NCBI GenBank assembly: GCA_001786225.1
Contig: MFVV01000003.1
Span: 1 to 13,531, forward strand
From: Candidatus Nomurabacteria bacterium RIFCSPLOWO2_12_FULL_46_14
GTDB taxonomy: Bacteria; Patescibacteriota; Minisyncoccia; Phycocordibacterales; UBA9973
Length of the DNA stretch: 13,531 bases
Reading direction: 5' to 3'
A program made the translations under genes and the position numbers. The notes beneath the pieces are model-generated. The model made no database searches. It worked only from the letters and a program-made list of their open reading frames with translations, and was not told the origin of the DNA. This document shows positions 1 to 6,798 of this stretch, piece after piece (the stretch's first letter is position 1; every line of letters starts with the position of its first letter).

Positions 1-41
1 TCACCAATGAAAAAATCTTCCAGTTTCTAGAGAGCCAATAA
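1..41 (+). CDS. Possible 3' end of an upstream gene (partial)
   Basis: The frame beginning at base 3 is open from the window edge to a TAA at 39-41 and reads TNEKIFQFLESQ, a plausible amphipathic C-terminus. A REP palindrome starts a few bases after this stop, the same arrangement seen at the end of pyrB. Only 12 residues are visible, so neither function nor coding status can be established. Confidence 0.3.
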   Translation, partial: TNEKIFQFLESQ

Positions 42-47
42 CCCCAA

Positions 48-75
48 CTCGTCAACCTGCCAGGTTGACGACTCG
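48..75. repeat. REP-type palindrome, copy 1
   Basis: Perfect inverted repeat with 11-bp arms (49-59 and 61-71) around a single central C at 60; the core is CGTCAACCTG / CAGGTTGACG. It matches the cores of the palindromes at 829-857 and 1506-1538. It lies between a possible upstream stop codon and the ATG of the hydrolase gene at 78. A transposase of the REP-associated (RAYT) family sits between copies 2 and 3, which supports calling these REP elements. Confidence 0.85.
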
Positions 76-77
76 TT

Positions 78-851
78 ATGATTTTAGACCATTTATACAC
101 AGCTTTTAATTTTAGAAATCGCCAAGAAAGCGATATTACTTTAGAAAATATAGAGACAAAATTTAATAAAAAATTTTACTATCAGCCAAACTCCTCCGGG
201 CTTTGCTGTTTTGTTTCTGGTTGGGGAGAAAATTTGGCCCACACTAAAAAAATTCGAGCCTTGTTTTGGAAGAAAGGGTATTCTTTTGCAGAATATCAGC
301 TGCCATTGGAAATACTTTCCGCAAACCATCAAAGAACATTAGAATTTTTCAAAACTATAAGAGATATAATTAAAAAAGATATATTTGAACATTCTGTTCG
401 TAACCAATTCTCTCGAATCGAGCTTATGGGAGTAAGTTTAGGTGCAGTGATGGCCTGTCTGGTAGCCAACAATAACAATTTAATAAATAAATTATACCTA
501 TTAGTGCCCGGCAATTCTTTAGCGGAATCTCTGTGGTTGGGTATACGCACTCAGAATTTAAAAAAGGAATTTGAAAAACAAGGCATAAACCTAGAGCAAT
601 TGGAAAATTATTGGCACGACTTAGCGCCGCAAAATAATCTCAACTTTCCACAATCGCAAATTTGTTTAGTATTATCTCAAGCTGACGGGATAATCCCCTT
701 TTCTTGTGGCCAGAAATTAGTAGAGTCTATGCAACAAACCGGGCTGAGGCCTGAAGTAAAAATTAATAGATTTTTTGGACACTACGGCACGATGGCAGCA
801 ATCTACTTATTCCCTAATCGATTCCTAGAACTCGTCAACCTGCCAGGTTGA
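78..851 (+). CDS. Alpha/beta hydrolase-fold protein, substrate unknown
   Basis: A 257-aa soluble protein with no signal peptide or membrane segment. Residues 41-50 (GLCCFVSGWG) resemble the first core strand and oxyanion region of alpha/beta hydrolases. A nucleophile elbow GVSLG places Ser120 as the nucleophile, Asp203 (SQADGIIPF) fits the acid position, and His235 (FFGHYG) the catalytic histidine, in the right order and spacing. An esterase or acyl-hydrolase is therefore likely, but the substrate cannot be told. The gene is AT-rich compared with the pyr operon, lacks a clear ribosome binding site, starts 2 nt after REP copy 1 and ends inside REP copy 2, which supplies the last residues (NLPG) and the TGA stop. 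It converges on the transposase gene. I infer that it is accessory, possibly carried by the REP/RAYT island. Confidence 0.8.
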   Translation: MILDHLYTAFNFRNRQESDITLENIETKFNKKFYYQPNSSGLCCFVSGWGENLAHTKKIRALFWKKGYSFAEYQLPLEILSANHQRTLEFFKTIRDIIKKDIFEHSVRNQFSRIELMGVSLGAVMACLVANNNNLINKLYLLVPGNSLAESLWLGIRTQNLKKEFEKQGINLEQLENYWHDLAPQNNLNFPQSQICLVLSQADGIIPFSCGQKLVESMQQTGLRPEVKINRFFGHYGTMAAIYLFPNRFLELVNLPG

Positions 852-1478
852 CGAGTTGGTCGAAAGGTCTAATAGTTCTTCTTGGTAAGTTTCTGGGCCA
901 ACATCGAATTTCCTATAGAATAAATCTTTGTTGATAATTATACTTCTCTTCCCTTCTCCAAAATAATCTTTAAAACTGGACCACTCGTAGGTTTTTAGAA
1001 AATTAAGTGCTTTTTTATTATCACGCAATAAAATATTTTTCCGATCAGAAAAAATTAAACTAAGAGGATTGATGTCTACATAGAAAGGTATATATAAATA
1101 TTGTTTTTGATTAGAAACAGGAATAATTTTTGCGCTATTTTGAAACAAATAACCACTCCGGTCTCCATTTTTAATATTAAAATATTTAGTATAGGCATTG
1201 CCTAAACGTTTAACAAATTCTACTATACCGCCGTCCACTTGCTCATAAAGCAAAAGGTGATAATGGTTCGGCAACAAACTCCATTTAAAAACTTCGACTA
1301 ATTTATTTTGCTCAAAAGCATCATCAGTTTCGAAAATTTTCTTTTCCGTTCTTATCTTACCCGGCTGATTGTTCAAAAAAAATAAATTCTCGACAAATCT
1401 CTCATAGTCTTTTTTGTCTTGAAAAATTTTGCGTTTCTCAATGCCTCGATTACAAACATGGGCTATATCTCCAACCAT
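825..1478 (-). CDS. REP-associated tyrosine transposase (RAYT, Y1/IS200-like)
   Basis: From the start at 1478 this is a 217-aa single-domain HUH/Y1 transposase, the family that nicks single-stranded REP hairpins through a tyrosine. The N-terminus (MVGDIAHVCNRGIEKRKIF) has the hallmark HVxNRG. The metal-binding HUH motif is in LPNHYHLLL (His72, His74), and the likely catalytic tyrosine is Tyr133 in FYVDINPL, followed by YEWSSF. An in-frame ATG at 1520 would add 14 residues encoded by REP copy 3. I prefer 1478 because family members start just before HVxNRG and a consensus promoter lies immediately upstream. The extreme C-terminus (TWQVDEF) is encoded by REP copy 2. No disruption is visible, so it may be active. 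It lies downstream of pyrB on the same strand. Confidence 0.9.
   Translation of the reverse strand: MVGDIAHVCNRGIEKRKIFQDKKDYERFVENLFFLNNQPGKIRTEKKIFETDDAFEQNKLVEVFKWSLLPNHYHLLLYEQVDGGIVEFVKRLGNAYTKYFNIKNGDRSGYLFQNSAKIIPVSNQKQYLYIPFYVDINPLSLIFSDRKNILLRDNKKALNFLKTYEWSSFKDYFGEGKRSIIINKDLFYRKFDVGPETYQEELLDLSTNSSTWQVDEF
829..857. repeat. REP-type palindrome, copy 2
   Basis: Perfect 29-nt palindrome with 14-bp arms (829-842 and 844-857) around a central C. It lies between two convergent genes and contributes the last codons and stop of the hydrolase (+) and the last codons of the transposase (-). Transcribed from either side it would form a strong hairpin. No T-run follows, so it may protect 3' ends more than terminate transcription. 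Confidence 0.9.
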
Positions 1479-1484
1479 CTTTGT

Positions 1485-1514
1485 ATTATATAAATTAACC
1501 AGACTACCCGTCAA
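1485..1514 (-). promoter_or_regulatory. Probable sigma-70-type promoter of the transposase, -35 inside REP copy 3
   Basis: On the minus strand TTGACG (1514-1509) is followed after 18 bp by a perfect TATAAT (1490-1485), then six bases and the ATG at 1478. The -35 box is part of the left arm of REP copy 3. Transcription should start at or next to the ATG, giving a leaderless mRNA. Confidence 0.6.
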
Positions 1515-1538
1515 CCTCAACCTGCCAGGTTGACGGGT
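1506..1538. repeat. REP-type palindrome, copy 3, with 6-nt internal duplication
   Basis: The right arm is 1526-1538. The left arm matches it (1506-1515 plus 1522-1524) except for six extra bases, CTCAAC at 1516-1521, which create a tandem CAACCT repeat. One stem pair differs from copy 2 in a compensating way (T832:A854 versus C1508:G1536). The element lies between pyrB and the transposase, and its last base is also the final base of the pyrB stop codon. Confidence 0.85.
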
Positions 1539-2458
1539 TAGTAAAGGTCAAGAGCGTAAAGGAGAAGGGCCATGCGGACATAGAGGCCGTTCTTGGCCTG
1601 GCGGAAATAGCCGGCACGAGGGTCTGCGTCCACCTTGGGGTCAATTTCAAAAACGCGGGGCATAACGTGAAGAATCAGAGAATCTTTTTTCATCCGAGCG
1701 AGAGTATTTTGGTCCACAAAAAATGATTTCTTGAGTTTCTCGTATTCCGCCTCATCCTGAAATCTCTCTTTGAAAACTCGTCCGACATACAAGACATCAA
1801 TTTCCGGCAAAATAGAATCGATCTGCGGCAATTCTTTGAATTTAATTCCGGCGGCGGCTAACCGGTCTTTATAAACTTGAGGCAGAGCCAATTCTGTCGG
1901 GCCGATGAAATAAATTTCTAAATTTTTAAAGAGACAAAATAAGGGAATTAAGGAGTGGGCGTTGCGCTGATAGCGTAAGTCGGACATGAAGGCTATTTTA
2001 AGCCCGTCAATCTTGCCTAATTCTTTTTGGATGGAATACAAATCGTAAAGCGCTTGGGTCGGATGTTCGTTGGAACCATCGCCCGCATTAATGACTGGCA
2101 CGCGGGAAACATCTGCGGCTCTTGCTGCAGCGCCATTCTCCGGGTGCCGTAAAACTATAATATCGCTATAGCCCCCGATTACTTTAATGGCATCCTCCAG
2201 GCTTTCACCTTTGGAAGCCGAAGAGGTTTTGGGGTCGGCCACCGAGATAACTCCGCCGCCCAGTTTAAGAGCCCCGGATTCAAAAGACAATCGGGTTCGA
2301 GTGCTAGTTTCATAAAACACCGTGGCCACAATCTTGCCGCTAAGTAATTTAGGCGCCTGGCCCTCGGCATCCGCCTCTTCTAGTTCTCGAGCCCGCTTAA
2401 ATATCTTTTCCAGAATATTTTCGTCGGCAAATTGTTCTCCGTTTAGTATGTGGACCAT
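1538..2458 (-). CDS. pyrB: Aspartate carbamoyltransferase catalytic subunit
   Basis: Condenses carbamoyl phosphate with aspartate to N-carbamoyl-L-aspartate, the committed step of pyrimidine synthesis. At 306 aa it has normal length. The carbamoyl-phosphate loop STRTR is at 52-56, the flexible-loop lysine is Lys84 (SASKGES), Arg104 lies in VLRHP, and HPTQ is at 132-135. The C-terminal block (VDADPRAGYFRQAKNGLYVRMALL) looks like the ATCase domain of eukaryotic CAD. The usual HPLPR/HPMPR loop reads HVMPR (264-268), so the first proline is valine. It is last in the operon, 6 nt after carB. No regulatory pyrI gene is present in the window. The stop codon abuts REP copy 3. Confidence 0.96.
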   Translation of the reverse strand: MVHILNGEQFADENILEKIFKRARELEEADAEGQAPKLLSGKIVATVFYETSTRTRLSFESGALKLGGGVISVADPKTSSASKGESLEDAIKVIGGYSDIIVLRHPENGAAARAADVSRVPVINAGDGSNEHPTQALYDLYSIQKELGKIDGLKIAFMSDLRYQRNAHSLIPLFCLFKNLEIYFIGPTELALPQVYKDRLAAAGIKFKELPQIDSILPEIDVLYVGRVFKERFQDEAEYEKLKKSFFVDQNTLARMKKDSLILHVMPRVFEIDPKVDADPRAGYFRQAKNGLYVRMALLLYALDLY

Positions 2459-2464
2459 ATAATT

Positions 2465-5400
2465 TTAATTAAAATATTCCTTGTAAGATTTTATCTCCAG
2501 GTCTTCTATTTTATAGCGGGCCAGCGCTTTGATAAAAGCCCGGGCTAAATGTAAATCCGTAAATAAAGGAATCTGGTTGTCCACCGCGGCTCTCCTGATG
2601 CGAAAACCGTCGGTAACAATAGACCGCCTCGCATTCTCACTCCCCTTGCCGTCCATTGTGCTTAAGTTTACTACAAATCCGACTTGTTTGCTCTCAATTA
2701 TATTGAGAGCATTGGGCGACTCTTGATACGCCTTGCGCACGATTATACAATCTATATTTTCACGTTTCAAGAAGATAGCCGTGGTGTCGGTGGCAAAAAT
2801 CTTGTAGCCCAAGTCGTCTAGGCTTTTGGCCGTTTCTAAGAACTTTGCCTTGTTGACCACTCCGCCCAGAGAAAGCAGTACGGTTTTCTTCTTGAAGTCG
2901 AATCTATTAGCGCTTAGCACCGATTTAAGGAGAGCCTCATCATAATTTCGGCCGAAACAGGCGACCTCCCCGGTGGACGCCATTTCCACTCGAAGTATCG
3001 GGTCGGCGCCGGAGAGACGAGCGAAAGAAAATTGCGGAGATTTCACCACCACTCCTTTGGGGTATGGGAATTTGTATTTCCGCCCGGCGCGAAGAAAGCT
3101 GTCCACGGCAATCTCCGGCAAATTGGCATCCATTGCCTTAGAGAGTAGGGGGAAAGTCCTTGAGGCCCGCAGGTTAACTTCTATTACGAATGGTTGATTG
3201 TTCTTGACCAAGAACTGGATATTGAAGGGTCCGGTCACGCTAAGCTCTTTGGAAATTTTGGCCGCAATTTCTCGAATCTGAAATTCTGTAGAAGCGTAAA
3301 CTCGCTGGGTTGGATACACAATGGTGGCATCCCCGGAATGAACTCCGGCATTTTCCACATGCTCGGATATTCCGAACACCAAGAGCTCGCCTGCCTGCGC
3401 CACCGCGTCAAATTCGAGTTCTTTGGCATTTTCAATATACTTAGAAATAATTACGGGATATTCGGGTGAGAGCACCGCGGCGCGAGTTATAAAATTTTCC
3501 AGTTGCTCTTTGTTGTAACACACGCTCATCGCCGATCCAGAAAGAACGTAAGAAGGACGCACCAATACGGGATAGCCCTCCTTCTCCGCAAATTTATCGG
3601 CTTCCGCCATGCTGGTGAAACTCTGCCATTCGGGCTGAAGAACTCCGAGTTTGTCGAGCATGGCCGAGAAAAGATTGCGATCTTCGGCGCGATGTATGTT
3701 CTCCGCCGTCGTTCCTAAAATATTGAAGCCTTCACGAGAGAGCTTCTGAGCCAAGTTGTTGGGTCTCTGCCCGCCGACAGAAATAATCAGTCCGTAGACA
3801 GACTCGAACTCCACGATATCGGCAACGGTTTCAAACGAGATATTCTCGAAATAGAGCCGGTCGGACATGTCGTAATCGGTCGAAACTGTCTCCGGGTTGC
3901 AGTTTATTATGATGGACTTAAACCCATGCCGCGAAAGATGAAGAGCGGTATATACCGAGGACCAGTCGAACTCCACCGAAGAGCCGATATGGTACGGGCC
4001 ACTCCCCAGAACCGCCACCCCTTTCTTGCCCAGGGGTTTGACATCGTGGTGATGGCCATGATAGGTCAGGTATAAATAATTGGTTTGAGCCGGCACTTCC
4101 CCCGCCAAACTGTCTATGGAGAACACACTGGGCAAAATTTTCAATTTCTTCCGCAGTTTGCGTATCTGGAATTCGGTTTTCCCGCAAATACTGCCTATTT
4201 TTTTATCGGAAAAGCCGGCCTGTTTCATTTCTAACATCTTTTCTTTGCCTAAAACCGGATTTCGAATGAATTTCTTTTCTATTTCCACTATATTTTGAAT
4301 CCTATACAAAAACCACGGATCAATCCCGGTAATTTTATAAATCTCTTCAGGACTCATACCATCGGCCAAACCTCGAGCTACTGCGAAAAGGCGTTTAGGA
4401 GTGGGGATAGAAATGAATTTTTTCAAATCAACCCCTGGCCAGCCATTATCGGTAATGCTCTCCGAGCTCCCTTGCATGCGCACCGCCTTCTGTAGCGCCT
4501 CTTCGAAACTTCGGCCGATGGCCATGACTTCACCCACGGACTTCATGGCGCTGCCTATGTGTTCCTCCGCTCCTTTAAATTTTTCCAAGTCCCACCTCGG
4601 CATTTTGACGACCATATAGTCCAGCGCCGGCTCAAAGAAACTCTGGGTGACTCTCGTAATTTTATTTTCTATTTGCAAGAGACTTTTGCCTAAGGCAAGC
4701 TTGCCAGCCACATATGCCAGGGGATACCCGGTCGCCTTGGAAGCTAGAGCGCTGGAGCGGGACAACCGCGCATTTACTTCTATCACGAAATAATCCAGTT
4801 CATCCCGTCCAAATGGGCGGAGCGAGCTGGCCTTGGGTTTTGGGTTTAATGCGAACTGGACATTGCATTCGCCGATTATCCCCAAACTCTCTACGATTTT
4901 TAGACTGGCTTTTCTTAACTCTTGATATTCCGTATTGGTAAGAGTCTGGCTGGGAGCCACCACGATGGAATCCCCGGTGTGGATGCCCAGAGGGTCGAGG
5001 TTCTCCATGTTGCAGACAGCGACAGAATTGTTATATTGGTCACGTACCACTTCATACTCGATTTCTTTGAAATGATGCAAGTATTTCTCTATCAAAACCT
5101 GCGGCGAAACGGCCAGAGCTTTTTTTACTATTTCTGAAAGCTCTTTTTGATTTTTCACCACCCCGGAATGCTGACCGCCTAAGGCAAAGGCCGCCCGGAC
5201 CATGAGGGGGAAGCCCAAATCCTTGGCCACTTTTTTGGCTTCACTGAGGCTGGTCGCCGCGCCGGACGGCGGTACTGGAATGCCGATTTTCTTCAAGTGC
5301 GAAGCGAATTTCTCTCGGTCTTCGGTAAGGAGAATTGAGGAAAGCGGACTGCCTAAAACTTTGACATTGTATTTTTTGAGCACTCCTTTTTCAGCCAAGC

Positions 5401-5695
5401 GAAGACCGCAATTAAGGGCCGTCTGGCCACCGAAAGAAAGCAGAATGCCGTCCGGCCGTTCTTTTTTTATCACCTTTTCCACAAAATATTCCTGGAGCGG
5501 CAGAAAATAAACTTCGTCCGCGAGGTCTGGGGAAGTCTGGAAAGTGGCAATGTTGGGATTTATTAAAATAGTTTTTATTTTTTCTTCCTGCAGGGCTTTT
5601 ATGGCCTGACTACCGCTGTAATCAAACTCCCCGGCTTGGCCGATTTGCAGGGCGCCAGACCCCAAGATAAGGATTTTTTTTAATTTTGATTTCAT
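2465..5695 (-). CDS. carB: Carbamoyl-phosphate synthase large subunit
   Basis: Makes carbamoyl phosphate from bicarbonate, ammonia supplied by CarA, and 2 ATP. At 1076 aa it is full length with two homologous halves. The first ATP-grasp unit has GSGALQIGQAGEFDYSGSQ near 12-30 and LSRSSALASKATGYP at 311-325. The linker/oligomerisation region is about 420-555. The second ATP-grasp unit starts with GSGPYHIGSSVEFDW (564-578), and the C-terminal allosteric MGS-like domain is about 935-1076. Wording such as QIGQAGEFDYSGSQ, FFEPALDY and IGSSVEFDW is that of the CAD-type enzyme, not the proteobacterial one (from memory of family sequences). Residues 289-300 (ASSLRPFGRDEL) appear to be an insertion encoded by an imperfect palindrome. 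The start overlaps the carA stop as ATGA, indicating translational coupling. Confidence 0.97.
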   Translation of the reverse strand: MKSKLKKILILGSGALQIGQAGEFDYSGSQAIKALQEEKIKTILINPNIATFQTSPDLADEVYFLPLQEYFVEKVIKKERPDGILLSFGGQTALNCGLRLAEKGVLKKYNVKVLGSPLSSILLTEDREKFASHLKKIGIPVPPSGAATSLSEAKKVAKDLGFPLMVRAAFALGGQHSGVVKNQKELSEIVKKALAVSPQVLIEKYLHHFKEIEYEVVRDQYNNSVAVCNMENLDPLGIHTGDSIVVAPSQTLTNTEYQELRKASLKIVESLGIIGECNVQFALNPKPKASSLRPFGRDELDYFVIEVNARLSRSSALASKATGYPLAYVAGKLALGKSLLQIENKITRVTQSFFEPALDYMVVKMPRWDLEKFKGAEEHIGSAMKSVGEVMAIGRSFEEALQKAVRMQGSSESITDNGWPGVDLKKFISIPTPKRLFAVARGLADGMSPEEIYKITGIDPWFLYRIQNIVEIEKKFIRNPVLGKEKMLEMKQAGFSDKKIGSICGKTEFQIRKLRKKLKILPSVFSIDSLAGEVPAQTNYLYLTYHGHHHDVKPLGKKGVAVLGSGPYHIGSSVEFDWSSVYTALHLSRHGFKSIIINCNPETVSTDYDMSDRLYFENISFETVADIVEFESVYGLIISVGGQRPNNLAQKLSREGFNILGTTAENIHRAEDRNLFSAMLDKLGVLQPEWQSFTSMAEADKFAEKEGYPVLVRPSYVLSGSAMSVCYNKEQLENFITRAAVLSPEYPVIISKYIENAKELEFDAVAQAGELLVFGISEHVENAGVHSGDATIVYPTQRVYASTEFQIREIAAKISKELSVTGPFNIQFLVKNNQPFVIEVNLRASRTFPLLSKAMDANLPEIAVDSFLRAGRKYKFPYPKGVVVKSPQFSFARLSGADPILRVEMASTGEVACFGRNYDEALLKSVLSANRFDFKKKTVLLSLGGVVNKAKFLETAKSLDDLGYKIFATDTTAIFLKRENIDCIIVRKAYQESPNALNIIESKQVGFVVNLSTMDGKGSENARRSIVTDGFRIRRAAVDNQIPLFTDLHLARAFIKALARYKIEDLEIKSYKEYFN
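4795..4830. repeat. Imperfect palindrome inside carB, encoding extra residues
   Basis: Two 16-nt arms (4795-4810 and 4815-4830), identical as reverse complements at 11 of 16 positions, flank an AAAT loop and begin and end CCAG/CTGG. The DNA encodes about 12 residues (289-300) placed between the strand before them (QFALNPK) and YFVIEVNAR. Family members usually have only a few residues there. This looks like an in-frame insertion of a small palindromic element. Confidence 0.45.
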
Positions 5696-6798
5696 AAAAT
5701 TTTTACCCCCTCCTTACTCCTCCCCCTATGTAGGGGGAGGCTGGGTGGGGGTATCCCTGCACATTTGAAGAAATAATCAAATATCCAATCGGTATCCATG
5801 GGGCCGGGAGAACTTTCCGGATGAAACTGGACGGACATAAGGGGCAGAGTCTCGTGGATTATGCCTTCATTGGTGTGGTCATTCGCGTTATAAAACCATT
5901 CTCGGAACCCCTTTGGAATTTTCTTTACCGCGAAGCCGTGATTTTGGGTAGTGAGAAATCCCCGGCCACTTTTGCTCTCCACGGCGGGCTGGTTCTGGCT
6001 TCTGTGGCCAAACTTGAGCTTGTAAGTGGTGCCACCCTGGGCTAGCGCCAAAATCTGATTGCCCAGGCAAATGCCCAGAGTCGGAATTTTTTTGGCAATA
6101 ATTTTTTTGACGTTCCGGATAGTGGCGGCGGCTTTCTTGGGGTCGCCCGGACCATTGGAAATAATCACCGCCAGGAAAGGAAAAGGCAGACGAGTAACGT
6201 CGGTATCCCAGGGCACTACCGCAACCCGGAGCCCGCGCGCCGCCAAACGGCGGACGATATTCAATTTAGCCCCGCAATCAATTAAGATTACCGTCGGGCC
6301 GGCGGTACCATACATTTGTATTTTTTTAGCGGAAACTTGAGCCACTAGATTGGCCCGATTTGGGTTATAAAAAGGAATATTTTCTCGGCCGAACACGATT
6401 TTGCCGAGCATAACTCCTTGCTCCCGGAGCTTTTGAGTTATTTCTCTGGTATCTTTGACTTCCAAGAGGGGCACGCCGGATTGCCGGAGCCAGGCGCCCA
6501 AGGTCATTTTGGAAGTGTGATGTGAGGGCGTATCAATGTAGTTGGCAACTATCAATCCAGCCACCTGAACTTTTTTTGATTCCAGCTCCGCCTCGGCGGG
6601 GACTCCGTAATTGCCGATAAGGGGATAAGTCAGGACTAAAATCTGGCCGGCAAAGGAGGGGTCGGTCAAAGCCTCGGGATAACCCGCCATGCCGGTGGCA
6701 AAGACCACTTCTCCCGCCACGGATTTATCAGCCCCGAAGCTTAAGGCCTCGTATTCGCTTCCGTCTTTCAACATTAATTTTATCTTTTTATCTTTCAT
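5692..6798 (-). CDS. carA: Carbamoyl-phosphate synthase small (glutaminase) subunit
   Basis: Hydrolyses glutamine and passes ammonia to CarB. It has 368 aa: the N-terminal CPSase small-subunit domain is about 1-155 (FATGMAGYPEALTDPSF, GLIVANY, PSHHTS), then the class I amidotransferase domain. The triad is visible: Cys244 in LGICLGNQ, His326 and Glu328 in VQFHPE. Gln247 and the NGPGDP motif (215-220) are also present. The domain should end near DYFF (341-344). The last about 20 residues (IPPPSLPLHRGRSKEGVKIL) are an odd proline- and arginine-rich tail encoded by a palindromic element. A purine-rich GGTGAGG lies about 10 nt before the ATG, one of few Shine-Dalgarno-like sites here. The start overlaps the end of pyrC by 11 nt and the stop overlaps the carB start. 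Confidence 0.96.
   Translation of the reverse strand: MKDKKIKLMLKDGSEYEALSFGADKSVAGEVVFATGMAGYPEALTDPSFAGQILVLTYPLIGNYGVPAEAELESKKVQVAGLIVANYIDTPSHHTSKMTLGAWLRQSGVPLLEVKDTREITQKLREQGVMLGKIVFGRENIPFYNPNRANLVAQVSAKKIQMYGTAGPTVILIDCGAKLNIVRRLAARGLRVAVVPWDTDVTRLPFPFLAVIISNGPGDPKKAAATIRNVKKIIAKKIPTLGICLGNQILALAQGGTTYKLKFGHRSQNQPAVESKSGRGFLTTQNHGFAVKKIPKGFREWFYNANDHTNEGIIHETLPLMSVQFHPESSPGPMDTDWIFDYFFKCAGIPPPSLPLHRGRSKEGVKIL
5704..5753. repeat. GC-rich palindromic element forming the carA 3' end
   Basis: Nested inverted repeats. The inner arms CCTCCCCCTA / TAGGGGGAGG (5719-5728 and 5731-5740) pair perfectly around TG, and the outer arms TACCCCC / GGGGGTA (5704-5710 and 5747-5753) also match. It encodes most of the proline-rich CarA tail. 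The shape suggests a small dispersed palindromic element that inserted at the end of carA. Confidence 0.7.

Noticed and set aside
48..1538. CRISPR-like repeat array
   Set aside because: The three repeats are about 780 and 680 nt apart with genes between them, and no cas genes are present. A REP/RAYT arrangement explains them.
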